Assembly (NCBI RefSeq): GCF_030209745.1 | Contig: NZ_JARVRJ010000009.1 | Span: 186,001-250,000, forward strand | DNA: 64,000 nucleotides | Source: Arthrobacter sp. fls2-241-R2A-200 | GTDB taxonomy: Bacteria; Actinomycetota; Actinomycetes; Actinomycetales; Micrococcaceae | Reading direction: 5' to 3' | Shown: positions 24,916 through 33,335 of the stretch, one piece after another | Position numbering within the stretch: position 1 is the stretch's first letter | Layout of the letters: each line of letters starts with the position of its first letter | The notes under the pieces: model-generated | Databases searched by the model: none | What the model saw: only the letters and a program-made list of their open reading frames with translations | Told to the model about the DNA's origin: nothing | Made by a program: the position numbers and the translations under genes

Positions 24916-26887
24916 GCGGGGGCTGGTTGGGTTCAGTCGCGTGCAGTTCGGCATCCACGTAGGCGCGCGCTGCCGCGGCGCGTCGTCGCGACAGCCACGT
25001 CCGTAGCGCCAAAGCGAGCACGAGGAGCAGCACAGCCGCGCCGATCCACCACACGTAGGGGCGGTAGTCGTCCGTCACGGCTTTCTGTGGAACCACGGCG
25101 TTGCTGTCCAACAACACCGGCGTCCCGGCCGGCTGCGTCACCAACAGGTTCCTGGAAAGTGAAGCCCACCCTCCCTCAAGGGTGGCCACATGGGACGCAA
25201 GGGAACCTTGGAGCGTTGCCGACCCCGCGGCGTCGGACCCTGGCGTCCAGGCTCCCAACATCAACACGTCCCGGCCGCCCTGCTCGAAAGCTTCGAGCAC
25301 GCCATACGGCGCGTTGGTACCCACGCCGTACTGGATGTCCCCAGGCGAAATGGTACGGAACTCCGCCAAGCGCAACGGCGCCGAGAGCTTGTTGGCAATC
25401 TCGGTGGTGGCACCCACAACCAAGCCGGACTCGGCGGAGTCAGCGAATGCGTCCATCCCCACCAGGCGGGTGTCCAGGAGCTTTGCGCTCTCACGCTGAA
25501 GGGCCGCCACCAATGTGGCTGCGTTGATGGTGTTCGCCTGCGCGCCGCCCCCACCGAAGGCCACGGGGAGGCTCTGCCCCAATGCCTGCGGGAAGCTCTG
25601 GAAGCCTGGCTTCGACGAGGCACCACGAACGGCAGTTACGGTGCTTCCGGCGGTGTCCAGGGTTACTTCCATGGGCATCGCGCCGGCCGGACCGTTGCAG
25701 TCACCGCCGGCCGGCAATGCAGCCAGCCGGATGCGCAGGCCGTTTTTTGCCTGAAGTTGCCCGGCAGGGACGTCGGCGTCGACCGAGAAGCGGTCTCCGC
25801 CGTCGAGGTTTTGCGAGCTGAGCAGGTAATCGTTCCAGTACACCGTGAGTTGCGCCTGCGCGTTGGTGGGGACGGCCGTGTGGGTTCCCTTGAGCTGGAT
25901 CTTCATGGCTGAAACCGGGCCACCGAATTGCGATTGGCTGATGCCAACGTAGGATTCCGGCGTCCCGTAGCCAGAGAGCTTGAGCGTCGCGCTGCCGAGG
26001 TCCTTGAGGCTTTGCGTCAGGCCAGGCGACGCCGGCAGTGCGGAGGTGAGCCCGGTGACCGCGGCCGCCGCTGCCAGTGCCGTCTTATCGCTGGCCAAGG
26101 CGCGCGCAGCGGTGCGGAGTTGTTCGTCATGGCCGCTGAGGATCAGCTGGGGCAGGCCGGCAGCCGTGCCGAGCTTAGTGCTGGTTTCACCCTGGTCCGC
26201 CAGGACAGTGACCAGGCGGCTGCCCGGCGGAAGGGTCGCCACACGCCCAGCGACCTCCGCCTCCGGAACCACGCTTACTGATGCATTCGGGTAGCGGTAC
26301 GAGATCGCGGCAGAAACCGCCATGACTGCGGCGGACACGTCAGCGCGAGGATCCGCGGGGACGGAAACCACGACGGCGGGGACCGACGCCGGGAAAAACT
26401 CGGCTACGGTGGTGGGCGCCTGCGCAGTCCCCGAGAAATCAACAGTGAACCCTTTGAGCGTCGCTGTGGAGCTGGACACGATGCATTTGGCTTGATTGAG
26501 GGGTTCGAACTGCAGCCCCACGATCAGTTGCTGGTCCGTGACATCGACGGCGGACACCGCGGCATCAAGCGGGAGGTTAGCGGCAGCGTTGGCCTCCAAC
26601 ACCACGCGGCCGTTGACCGTTGCCCGGACAGTCCCTTCGGGTTTGCCCGATACAGCTACCGTGCCCCTGACCCGTGTGGGCGCCAAACCCGCTGTCACTG
26701 GGACAACCAATGTTTGCTCAGCTTGGCCTGCGAGCGCCGACACGCTGGAGCTCGTTTGGTAGCCTGCTCCCTGGGCAGGGCCAGCCGCCAATGCTGACGG
26801 TGCTGCCACTCCCGAGAAAAGGAGCGTGGCGGCGCAGGCCAGGAGAACGGGGCGTTTCAAGGTGGTCGTGACGGGGGTTCGGGGCAC
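24905..26887 (-). CDS. BcsB-like exopolysaccharide-synthase partner protein
   Basis: This 660-aa protein has a signal peptide (about 1-34), a long extracytoplasmic region rich in beta structure, one C-terminal helix (about 618-640) and a short basic tail. This is the layout of BcsB, the partner of BcsA that guides the polymer outside the membrane. Stretches such as LTVYWNDYLLSSQNLDGGDRF resemble its jelly-roll domains. The GTG at 26887 has AGGA upstream and is the first gene of the locus, so transcription should start in 26888-27029. Function is inferred from architecture and the adjacent GT2 synthase. Confidence 0.8.
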   Translation of the reverse strand: MPRTPVTTTLKRPVLLACAATLLFSGVAAPSALAAGPAQGAGYQTSSSVSALAGQAEQTLVVPVTAGLAPTRVRGTVAVSGKPEGTVRATVNGRVVLEANAAANLPLDAAVSAVDVTDQQLIVGLQFEPLNQAKCIVSSSTATLKGFTVDFSGTAQAPTTVAEFFPASVPAVVVSVPADPRADVSAAVMAVSAAISYRYPNASVSVVPEAEVAGRVATLPPGSRLVTVLADQGETSTKLGTAAGLPQLILSGHDEQLRTAARALASDKTALAAAAAVTGLTSALPASPGLTQSLKDLGSATLKLSGYGTPESYVGISQSQFGGPVSAMKIQLKGTHTAVPTNAQAQLTVYWNDYLLSSQNLDGGDRFSVDADVPAGQLQAKNGLRIRLAALPAGGDCNGPAGAMPMEVTLDTAGSTVTAVRGASSKPGFQSFPQALGQSLPVAFGGGGAQANTINAATLVAALQRESAKLLDTRLVGMDAFADSAESGLVVGATTEIANKLSAPLRLAEFRTISPGDIQYGVGTNAPYGVLEAFEQGGRDVLMLGAWTPGSDAAGSATLQGSLASHVATLEGGWASLSRNLLVTQPAGTPVLLDSNAVVPQKAVTDDYRPYVWWIGAAVLLLVLALALRTWLSRRRAAAARAYVDAELHATEPNQPPHGD

Positions 26888-26990
26888 GTTGTCAGTCCTG
26901 AGTAACTAGGCAGCGAAAGAGTATGGACGGCCGGATGCGGCCGCCTTTCCATACACTGCCGGGCAGAACTCAAGACGTGTTGTTGAGTTC

Positions 26991-27018
26991 TGTCAAGATT
27001 CGATCAAGTCCGTATGAC
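26991..27018 (+). promoter_or_regulatory. Possible promoter for a near-leaderless DUF503 mRNA
   Basis: TGTCAA (26991-26996) and TATGAC (27013-27018) are 16 bp apart. Transcription would start within about 7 bp of the ATG at 27030, which has no visible ribosome site, so the message could be leaderless. Confidence 0.35.
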
Positions 27019-27029
27019 AATAATGAACT

Positions 27030-27323
27030 ATGTGGATCGGTTGGATTGAATTCGATGTCCTCATGGGGGACGTCCATAGCCTCAAAGAGAAGCGCTCGTT
27101 GGTGCGGCCCCTCGTGGCTGAACTCAAGCGCCGCTTCGAGGTTTCGGCCGCAGAGACGGGGCTCCAGGACCAACACCGCCGCGCCTTGATCGGCGCGGCG
27201 CTGGTGGCCCCGGACCACGCCCATCTCCAGCAGGTGCTCGACGCCGTTGAACGGTTCGTGGCAGCCCGCCCTGAGTTTGAGCTGCTCAGCGCGCGGCAGC
27301 GGGAACTACACAGTGAGGATTAG
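27030..27323 (+). CDS. DUF503 (YlxP-like) protein
   Basis: This 97-aa protein matches the DUF503 family (WIGWIEFDVLMGDVHSLKEKRSLVRPL). In other bacteria it lies beside ribosome-maturation genes, although its exact role is unknown. Here it is alone, divergent from the exopolysaccharide locus, and its stop overlaps the stop of the next minus-strand gene by 4 bp. There is no Shine-Dalgarno sequence before the ATG at 27030, and promoter-like elements lie very close to it. Confidence 0.85.
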   Translation: MWIGWIEFDVLMGDVHSLKEKRSLVRPLVAELKRRFEVSAAETGLQDQHRRALIGAALVAPDHAHLQQVLDAVERFVAARPEFELLSARQRELHSED

Positions 27324-27643
27324 TACGCGATGGTCAACTCACCCATGCGGTCCCATCCGCTGGCGTCGATCTGCCGGCTGATGATCCGGGGAGTCTCCAC
27401 CAATGCCTGGGGCATGTCCGCCATGGCTTTTTTGAAGTGTTCGCTGCTGACGTGAGCCTCAGCGGCGTCGTCCTGGAATGCTTCCACGAGGACGAACTCG
27501 TTGGGGTTGTCCACGCTGCGCGACCAGTCGAACCACAGGTTGCCGGGCTCGGCGCGGGTCGCTTCGGTGAAGTCGGCCACCAAGTCCAGCCAACGTTCGG
27601 ACCAGTCGGGCTTGACCTTGAACTTGACCACAATGAAGATCAC
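27320..27643 (-). CDS. ABM-family (YgiN-like) monooxygenase
   Basis: This 107-aa protein has the small ferredoxin-like fold of antibiotic-biosynthesis monooxygenases. Landmarks are FKVKPDWSERWLDL, EPGNLWFDWSRS, FVLVEAFQDDAAEAHVSSEHFKK and the C-terminal GELT. Members oxidise quinols or other aromatics, or are simply stress-linked. The start is a GTG at 27643 with AAAGG upstream. It is a single gene between DUF503 and a sugar importer, separated from the latter by a hairpin. Confidence 0.87.
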   Translation of the reverse strand: MIFIVVKFKVKPDWSERWLDLVADFTEATRAEPGNLWFDWSRSVDNPNEFVLVEAFQDDAAEAHVSSEHFKKAMADMPQALVETPRIISRQIDASGWDRMGELTIAY

Positions 27644-27705
27644 GGGCTGCTGCCTTTCGTTGCACTACAGAACCGTTCCATCCTGTCATCTCAAAACTGA
27701 AAACC

Positions 27706-27744
27706 CGACGGCGGCCCCGCAACGTGAGGTGAGGACCGCCGTCG
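27706..27744. terminator. CGACGGCGG-family hairpin
   Basis: CGACGGCGG (27706-27714) pairs with CCGCCGTCG (27736-27744). It lies downstream of the sugar importer. Read on the minus strand it is nearly the same sequence as the hairpin at 57391-57442. Confidence 0.75.
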
Positions 27745-27784
27745 AACGCTGTTTTGGCTTTGTTGTGCTACTTCCGGATTCTGC

Positions 27785-28678
27785 CTATTTGGAGGTTCCC
27801 TGCGACACCGAACCCTGCAATTGGCGCTGGAAGATCACGTAGACAATGAGCACCGGAATGACGGTGACGCTGACGGCTGCGAACAGCGCGCCATAGTCCA
27901 CGGCGTAGCCCATCTGGCCGGCGAAGGCTGCGAGTTCTTGGGAAAGGACGCGCGGGCCCGCGGCATTGATGGACACCGGAATGAGGAACTGGTTCCACAG
28001 ACCCAAGAAGTTAAAGATGGCAACCGACGCGAGTCCGGGCTTGGCCATCGGCAGCATGACCTGGAAGAACGTCCGCCACTCCCCCGCTCCGTCCAAGGCC
28101 GCCGCCTCGGTAATTTCGTGGGGCAGCGACTTGAAGAAGGAGAACAGGAAGAACACCGTGAACGGAAGCGCGAAGCCCACGTAAACCAGGATCAGTCCGG
28201 GCAGGGTGTTCAGCAAGCCCATGTTCTTCAGGACGAAGAACAACGGCACCATGGCCAGGAAGATCGGAAACGTCAGGCCGGCCAGCATCAGGTAGTAAAT
28301 GGCCCTGCTGCCGGGAAAGGTGTACCGGGCCAGCACGTAGGCGCACATGGCCCCCAGCACCATCACGATCACCAATGCCGCAGCGACAACCACGATGGAG
28401 TTGAGGAAGGCACTTCCAATGCCCGCCTCGCTCCAAGCCCTGGTGTAGTTATCGAACCTCCATTCACCCGGGAGGGAGAACGGCGATGCGAAGATCTCGT
28501 TCGAGGTCTTGAAGGAGGACATGAACGTCCACAGCAACGGAAGGATGACGATGACTGTCCAAATCGTCAACGCGGTGTGCGAGACCGCGCCGACTAACCT
28601 GTCGCTTGTGGTGGCAGCCGGGGTCCGCGGCTGGAAGTGCAGCGACTTCATTTGCGGAGCTGAGACTTTGGTTGACAT
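27785..28678 (-). CDS. Sugar ABC transporter permease (MalG-type)
   Basis: This 297-aa permease has six predicted helices and the EAA loop ITEAAALDGAGEWRTFFQVMLPMAKPG, typical of carbohydrate importers. Its ATG overlaps the stop of the partner permease (TAATG), so the two are coupled. With the permease at 28678 and the binding protein at 29628 it forms an importer. No ATPase is encoded here, so a shared MsiK-like ATPase encoded elsewhere is likely, as is usual in actinobacteria. The sugar is unknown. Confidence 0.93.
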   Translation of the reverse strand: MSTKVSAPQMKSLHFQPRTPAATTSDRLVGAVSHTALTIWTVIVILPLLWTFMSSFKTSNEIFASPFSLPGEWRFDNYTRAWSEAGIGSAFLNSIVVVAAALVIVMVLGAMCAYVLARYTFPGSRAIYYLMLAGLTFPIFLAMVPLFFVLKNMGLLNTLPGLILVYVGFALPFTVFFLFSFFKSLPHEITEAAALDGAGEWRTFFQVMLPMAKPGLASVAIFNFLGLWNQFLIPVSINAAGPRVLSQELAAFAGQMGYAVDYGALFAAVSVTVIPVLIVYVIFQRQLQGSVSQGTSK

Positions 28679-29631
28679 TACAGGCTCACATCCTTGTCTC
28701 CGCCAGTGAGCCGATTAACAACGAACACCAGGCCGGAGAAGATCAGGGTCGCCAAGGCCAGTACCACGCCCATGGCGCTGGCCAAGCCAAACTGGCCCTT
28801 GCTGAACGCTGTGAAGAACAGTTGCTGCGACATGACCAGGGTGGAGTTGTCCGGGCCGCCACCGGAGTTGAGCGCAGCCATGTAGACAAACGCGTCCAGC
28901 GCCAGGATTCCCATGTAGATGTACGCCGTCTGGATGTTGTCACGGATCAGGGGAATGGTGATGGAAACAGCGGTGCGGAAACGGCCGGCGCCGTCGATCC
29001 TTGCCGCCTCGAAAAGCTCAGCCGGAATACCCTTGATGCCAGCGACGAACAGCACCATGTAGAAGCCCACAAAACCCCAGACGATCACGAACATCGTGGC
29101 CACCATGGCGGTGTTTTTGTCACCCAGCCAAGCGAAGTCCTTGAACTGATTCAGGCCAGCGCCCCTGAGCAACCCGTTCAACAATCCTCCGGAAGGGTCA
29201 TAGATCTGGCCCCACATGATGCCAATGGCGATCGCTGGAATCGTGTAGGGGAAGAAGGAGACCACCCTGTAGAAGCTGGAGTTCCTGAGACCTTTGATCT
29301 GCCCTTTGCTGCTTCCACCCACAGTTACCAAGGATGCGAGTATCAGGCTGAGGATAATGGTGATGATCGGCAGGCAGATCACCAGGAGGACGTTGTTCCC
29401 CATGGCCTTCATGAAGATGTCATCTGTGAAGATCTTGGTGTAATTCTGCAGCCCAATGAAATTCTGCGTGGGCGAGAACCCTGACCAGTCAGTCAGGGAG
29501 TACCCAAAGGCCTGGACGAAAGGCCAGATCACGAAAAGGAGATAGATCGCCAGCGGAAGTCCAAGGAACACCGCAAAGAAGCTGATCTTGTCCCACGTCA
29601 ACGGCTTGCGCCGGCGTTTCATTGCAGTCAC
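28678..29631 (-). CDS. Sugar ABC transporter permease (MalF-type)
   Basis: This 317-aa permease has a basic N-terminus, six helices and the EAA loop LFEAARIDGAGRFRTAVSITIPLI. The GTG at 29631 overlaps the binding-protein stop by 4 bp; the ATG three codons later is an alternative start. It pairs with the permease at 27785. The operon order of binding protein, MalF-type and MalG-type permease is standard for CUT1 importers of oligosaccharides or polyols. Confidence 0.93.
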   Translation of the reverse strand: MTAMKRRRKPLTWDKISFFAVFLGLPLAIYLLFVIWPFVQAFGYSLTDWSGFSPTQNFIGLQNYTKIFTDDIFMKAMGNNVLLVICLPIITIILSLILASLVTVGGSSKGQIKGLRNSSFYRVVSFFPYTIPAIAIGIMWGQIYDPSGGLLNGLLRGAGLNQFKDFAWLGDKNTAMVATMFVIVWGFVGFYMVLFVAGIKGIPAELFEAARIDGAGRFRTAVSITIPLIRDNIQTAYIYMGILALDAFVYMAALNSGGGPDNSTLVMSQQLFFTAFSKGQFGLASAMGVVLALATLIFSGLVFVVNRLTGGDKDVSL

Positions 29632-31037
29632 TTCACTTCGATCTTCTTGACTGAGCTGTCGTTACGGACCTTGTCGCTGATCTTCTGGAGGTCCGATGTC
29701 AGGGTAGCCACGTCCGACTTCCCGTCGAGGAAGGTGTTCCACACCACCAGCTGGTCCTTGTTGGTGCCGTAAAGGTCGATGAAGTTCCAGGTGTAGATGT
29801 TTTCCCCGGCGTCGCTCAGCAACTTGGTCTGCGAGACCAAGGCGGTGGATCCGAAACCGTCTGCGGGAACCGTGTCCTTGACGATGGTGGGGGCGAGCTT
29901 GGTCTTGGCGAAGTTGGTTGCGGCATCCTTGGACAACATCACTCGGAGCAACTCCTTGCCGCCTGCGACGTTCTTGCCCTGGGACGGAACAACGTAGGGC
30001 TCACCGGCCGCGCTGTGGAGGGAAGTGTATGGCTTTTTGGGGCTGGCAGTCACCGAGGGAACCGGCGCGCCGGTCATGTTGAACCCGGCCTTGGTCTGGT
30101 CTTTCATTTCGTTTTCGATCCAAGAACCCGACGGGTAGAACACTGCTTCCTGGGTGTTGGTCCACTGTGCCTGCGCCGCGGTGAACTGGGTACCGGAGCC
30201 ACCGGGCTTGAAGTAGCCAGCTTTCACGATCTTCTCCAGAGCCGTGAAAACGGACTGGATCGCGGGGTGGGACCAGCAGTCGGCCTTCAGGTTTTCCAAC
30301 CCGAGGCGGACGTCGTCGCCGCCTTCCTTGATAGCTGAGGCGATCGCCATCTCCTGATAATACGTCGCCGCTTCCTTGCCCCACACGAACAAGTACTTTC
30401 CCTTTGCTTTGGCTTGCTCACCGAGGGCATACATTTCATCCCACGTTTTGGGGACGGACCAACCATTGGCCTTCAGTAGTGAATCCGAGTACCACATGGC
30501 ATAGACGGTCAGCACGTAGTTGAGCGCAGCCAATTTGCCGTCGAAGGTACCTGGCGCCAAAACACCGGTGTACAACGTGTCCTTGATGACCTTGCCTTCG
30601 AGGTTCTTGGCCTCGACCACGCTGGTAAGGTCCTCCAGTTGGGCCAAGATGGTGCTGAAACCGATGGCCTTGGCGCCGGAGTTGTCAATCAAGTCCGGCG
30701 GGTTGCCGCCAACGAAGCGCGGCTGGAGTTCCTGGGCGATGTCCGTGGAGGGGGATATTTTGGCGGTGGAGCCCGAGTGGTTCTTTTCCAGGACCTTGCC
30801 GGCGAAATCGACGTAATCGATGCCATACCCGCCCTTGAAGATCACGGCGTCGACAGTGGCCTTGTCGGCCATGCCGAACGGGTTGGTGTCAGAGACAGCT
30901 CCCGTGGGGCCGGCGTTGCTGCTGCTGCCGCTCCCCGCGCAGGAGGCAAGGGAGCCTCCCAACGGAACGAGGACTGCTGCAGCGAGTGCCCCGCGCAGGA
31001 ATCCGCGGCGACCAACAGACTGATGCTGAACGTTCAT
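29628..31037 (-). CDS. Sugar ABC transporter substrate-binding lipoprotein
   Basis: This 469-aa family 1 solute-binding protein has a twin-arginine signal (GRRGFLRGAL) followed by a lipobox (LASC, about residue 33), so it is probably exported folded and then lipidated. The rest is typical of CUT1 binding proteins. The ATG at 31037 is chosen because GGAGGG lies 7 bp upstream. It is the first gene of the importer operon. The 200 bp upstream hold AT-rich inverted repeats that may be operator sites. Its ligand cannot be told from sequence. Confidence 0.92.
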   Translation of the reverse strand: MNVQHQSVGRRGFLRGALAAAVLVPLGGSLASCAGSGSSSNAGPTGAVSDTNPFGMADKATVDAVIFKGGYGIDYVDFAGKVLEKNHSGSTAKISPSTDIAQELQPRFVGGNPPDLIDNSGAKAIGFSTILAQLEDLTSVVEAKNLEGKVIKDTLYTGVLAPGTFDGKLAALNYVLTVYAMWYSDSLLKANGWSVPKTWDEMYALGEQAKAKGKYLFVWGKEAATYYQEMAIASAIKEGGDDVRLGLENLKADCWSHPAIQSVFTALEKIVKAGYFKPGGSGTQFTAAQAQWTNTQEAVFYPSGSWIENEMKDQTKAGFNMTGAPVPSVTASPKKPYTSLHSAAGEPYVVPSQGKNVAGGKELLRVMLSKDAATNFAKTKLAPTIVKDTVPADGFGSTALVSQTKLLSDAGENIYTWNFIDLYGTNKDQLVVWNTFLDGKSDVATLTSDLQKISDKVRNDSSVKKIEVK

Positions 31038-31156
31038 TTCCAAACCCTCCAGTGACTCGTTGATGTCGACTGGCGCGGCAGCGGCCGTTCAGTCAGACAG
31101 TCTGGGCTGGCGCTCCGGCAGCACCAACCTTCGTGTGACATACTTCACCACGGGTG

Positions 31157-31169
31157 ATTGAAAATCAAT
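31157..31169. promoter_or_regulatory. Candidate operator upstream of the sugar importer
   Basis: ATTGA-AAA-TCAAT is a small inverted repeat 120 bp upstream of the binding-protein start. TTTCG repeats nearby (31170s, 31190s and about 31211) recall DeoR/GlpR-like sites. No regulator gene is adjacent. Confidence 0.3.
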
Positions 31170-31236
31170 ATTTCGGGCCAGTTTCGATCAACATTTGTCA
31201 AAGTGTGATCTTTCGGCGGGGGGTTGAAATAGTCCG

Positions 31237-31650
31237 TCAGAGCCTTTCGGGGGTCCGCGAGAGCCTTGCCCATCCCAGTTGTTCCTGCTGCTTGCGGCTT
31301 AGCGTGGCAACCACGAGATCGTAGGAATCCTCCACCATGTCGCGGACCATGTCATCGGGCAGGGCGCCGTCCAACCGCACACCGTTCCAGTGGGTTTTGT
31401 TCATGTGCCAAGCACCGGTGATTTCGGGGTGGGCGGCTCGGAGCTGCTCAGCCAACGCCGGCTCGCACTTCAGGCTCACCGACCAATTCTCCGCGTTCAT
31501 CGCGGAGAGGGCGAACATCTTGGCCTGGTGCCGGGCGCCACCAGCGACGGCGGCCCGCACCTTGAACACTGACGTCTCGGGCCCAAAGGGGAAATCCTCA
31601 AAGGCTCCCGGAAAGGCCAAACAGATTTCGCGGAGCCGGGAAACGTCCAT
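31237..31650 (-). CDS. MmcQ/YjbR family protein
   Basis: This 137-aa protein matches MmcQ/YjbR, a small CyaY-like fold described as DNA-binding. Landmarks are FPGAFEDFPFGPETSVFKV, the middle FALSAMNAENWSVSLKC and the C-terminal NGVRLDGALPDDMVRDMVEDSYDLV. The ATG at 31650 is the natural start. It lies alone, downstream of the deacetylase gene, with a 13-bp tandem repeat between them. Its cellular role is not established. Confidence 0.88.
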   Translation of the reverse strand: MDVSRLREICLAFPGAFEDFPFGPETSVFKVRAAVAGGARHQAKMFALSAMNAENWSVSLKCEPALAEQLRAAHPEITGAWHMNKTHWNGVRLDGALPDDMVRDMVEDSYDLVVATLSRKQQEQLGWARLSRTPERL

Positions 31651-31676
31651 GGGGAGAGCCTACAGCGGGCTTCAGT

Positions 31677-31702
31677 CGCTACTGGGCAACGCTACTGGTC
31701 AA
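31677..31702. repeat. 13-bp tandem duplication over a stop codon
   Basis: Two 13-bp copies, CGCTACTGGGCAA and CGCTACTGGTCAA, differ at one position. The TAG of the deacetylase gene (31692-31694) lies in the second. Confidence 0.8.
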
Positions 31703-32555
31703 CGCCGAGGAAATCCTCGAGCAGCACCACTTCGAGCCCGGCCGCCAACTGGGCCGCTCGGAAAGCCGCAAAATCTGCGGCGAACTCCGGGCGGAAGTGC
31801 ATCAGGACAATGTCGCCCGGACGCAGGGAGTTCCCCACCTGGTAGTCCATCTTTCCAGCGTTGGCTTTCGCTTCCCACGTGATGACCGCTTTCAACCCGG
31901 CAGAGGCCACGGCTCGGCGCATCACAGTGGAGTAGTCCCCACCTGGCGGCCGGAACAGGGTTGGGCGCCGCCCGAACTGCTGCGTGGCATAGTCCTGCAT
32001 CCCCACGATGTCGTTTAACTGTTGCTGGTAACCCCACTGCCGCACCATATTCACGTTGTGCGTGACCGTGTGGTTTTCCACCAGGCTTCCCTGTGCATGG
32101 AAGGCTTTGAAGAAGCCGGGGTTGTCCGCGATGGTGTTCTTGGTCAAGAACAGGGTTGCCGGGTAGTCGTACTCGGCCAAGAGCTGCACCGACTCCGGCG
32201 ACTTGACTGCGCCGTCGTCGATGGTCAGGAACACTACCGGATTCTTGGTCGGGATTTTGGTGATGACCGGAGCCAGGCCCCCGACCACTGGCGGGAGTTG
32301 GTAGTCCGGGATGAAGGTCCGGCGGATCCGCTTCGTGCCAGTGGTAGTGGCGGCCGTAGGGCCAGTGCCGGTGGGGCTTGGGGTGGGGGCTGAACTTTGC
32401 ACGGCAACCGGCGAGACTGCCGACGTCGGGCGCTGAGGCGGCTGCGACGGTGACGTGCAGGCCGTCAAGCCGGCAACAACCGAGGTGCTGAAGGCACCCA
32501 GAATCGCGCGTCTGGTGGGCGTGGAAAATGGCACCACAGACTGGTCGTCGCACAT
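31692..32555 (-). CDS. Polysaccharide deacetylase lipoprotein (CE4/NodB)
   Basis: This 287-aa protein has an Arg-Arg signal with a lipobox (LTAC, about residue 33) and a 40-residue Ser/Thr/Pro linker. A NodB deacetylase domain follows, with TIDDGA, the metal-binding H-x3-H of NHTVTH and RPPGGDYS. It removes acetyl groups from cell-wall or capsule polysaccharide outside the membrane. The catalytic base Asp and the metal Asp in TIDDG are intact. The ATG at 32555 has GGGGAC upstream. It is a single gene next to MmcQ and could modify wall peptidoglycan or the exopolysaccharide made by the locus at 18069-26887; the latter is only inference. Confidence 0.9.
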   Translation of the reverse strand: MCDDQSVVPFSTPTRRAILGAFSTSVVAGLTACTSPSQPPQRPTSAVSPVAVQSSAPTPSPTGTGPTAATTTGTKRIRRTFIPDYQLPPVVGGLAPVITKIPTKNPVVFLTIDDGAVKSPESVQLLAEYDYPATLFLTKNTIADNPGFFKAFHAQGSLVENHTVTHNVNMVRQWGYQQQLNDIVGMQDYATQQFGRRPTLFRPPGGDYSTVMRRAVASAGLKAVITWEAKANAGKMDYQVGNSLRPGDIVLMHFRPEFAADFAAFRAAQLAAGLEVVLLEDFLGVDQ

Positions 32556-32619
32556 GGTTGTCCCCGGGGGCTGGAGGAATGAATCAGCTGCACCTTAGCA
32601 GACGAAAAAGTCGGAAGAA

Positions 32620-33045
32620 CTACAAGCCGTAATGCCACCCTTCCCTCGCGGGGCAGGAGTTGACCACGACGTCGAGCCCTGCTTTTTTGGCGCGCAGGGT
32701 GGCCGCCTCGTCAACAACGCCGAGTTGCAGCCACACAGCCTTGGCTCCGATCGCGATGGCTTGGTCCACGACGGCGCCGACACGCTGGGAGTTGACGAAG
32801 CAGTCAACGACGTCGATTGGATGCTTCGTGGCGGGAATCTCGGCCAGGGTTTTGTAGCCCTTTTCGCCGTGCACGTCTTCACCTTTGAGATTGACGGGGA
32901 TGATGTGCATGCCCATCCTGTCCCTGACATAGAGCGATACATCGTAGGCAGAGCGCCATTCGTTGGTGCTTAGCCCGACGATTGCCCATGTGCCCTTTGT
33001 TCGCATCAGCCGCTCCACGACGGCCGGATCGTTGACGTGCACCAT
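32620..33045 (-). CDS. CoA-binding domain protein (YccU-like)
   Basis: This 141-aa protein is a single CoA_binding_2 Rossmann domain (TWAIVGLSTNEWRSAYDVSLYV and later KAVWLQLGVVDEAA). It is divergent from the acyl-CoA synthetase, sfnG and metY operon, which carries a second such protein at its far end. The ATG at 33045 is used. Proteins of this family bind CoA or nucleotides but have no settled function. The flanking arrangement suggests a link to the operon's acyl-CoA or sulfur metabolism. Confidence 0.87.
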   Translation of the reverse strand: MVHVNDPAVVERLMRTKGTWAIVGLSTNEWRSAYDVSLYVRDRMGMHIIPVNLKGEDVHGEKGYKTLAEIPATKHPIDVVDCFVNSQRVGAVVDQAIAIGAKAVWLQLGVVDEAATLRAKKAGLDVVVNSCPAREGWHYGL

Positions 33046-33073
33046 GACTCAAGCCTACTCCTGACGACACGGG

Positions 33074-33335
33074 ACCGATCAGCCGAATATTCTGCGGCTA
33101 CGGGTGCGCAAAAGCGGTGTACGGCGAATATTACGCACCGCTACCGATCAATTTTGCGCCAACTGACCGATCAGCTTTAGTGGGGAGCGACCATCCCAGC
33201 GGCCGAGATTCCTGGATCAGTGACGCCGCAGCATGCAACACAAGCGAACAACAGCTTGAAACGAGGGCGACCACCCCTGGCGTCAGCTGTCTCGGAGTGG
33301 TGCTTGCCAACCCCAGGACATGGAGTGTTTTTGGC
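33074..33335 (+). promoter_or_regulatory. Repeat-containing leader of the synthetase-sfnG-metY operon
   Basis: The 290-bp gap holds ACCGATCA three times (33074-33081, 33143-33150, 33166-33173), CGAATATT twice (33084-33091, 33125-33132) and the inverted repeat AGCGGTG/CACCGCT around 33113-33142. These look like binding sites for an unidentified regulator. I searched by eye for the conserved core of the SAM-I or SAM-IV riboswitch, expected near a metY gene, and did not find it. Confidence 0.45.

Noticed and set aside
33117..33335. In-frame 5' extension of the acyl-CoA synthetase ORF.
   Set aside because: No ribosome site at its start, composition unlike the protein, and it would cover the repeat-containing leader.
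33181..33335. Possible SAM riboswitch before the sulfur operon.
   Set aside because: GGTGCTTGCCAACCCC looks suggestive, but the paired GGCAACC core and the expected four-helix order are not found.
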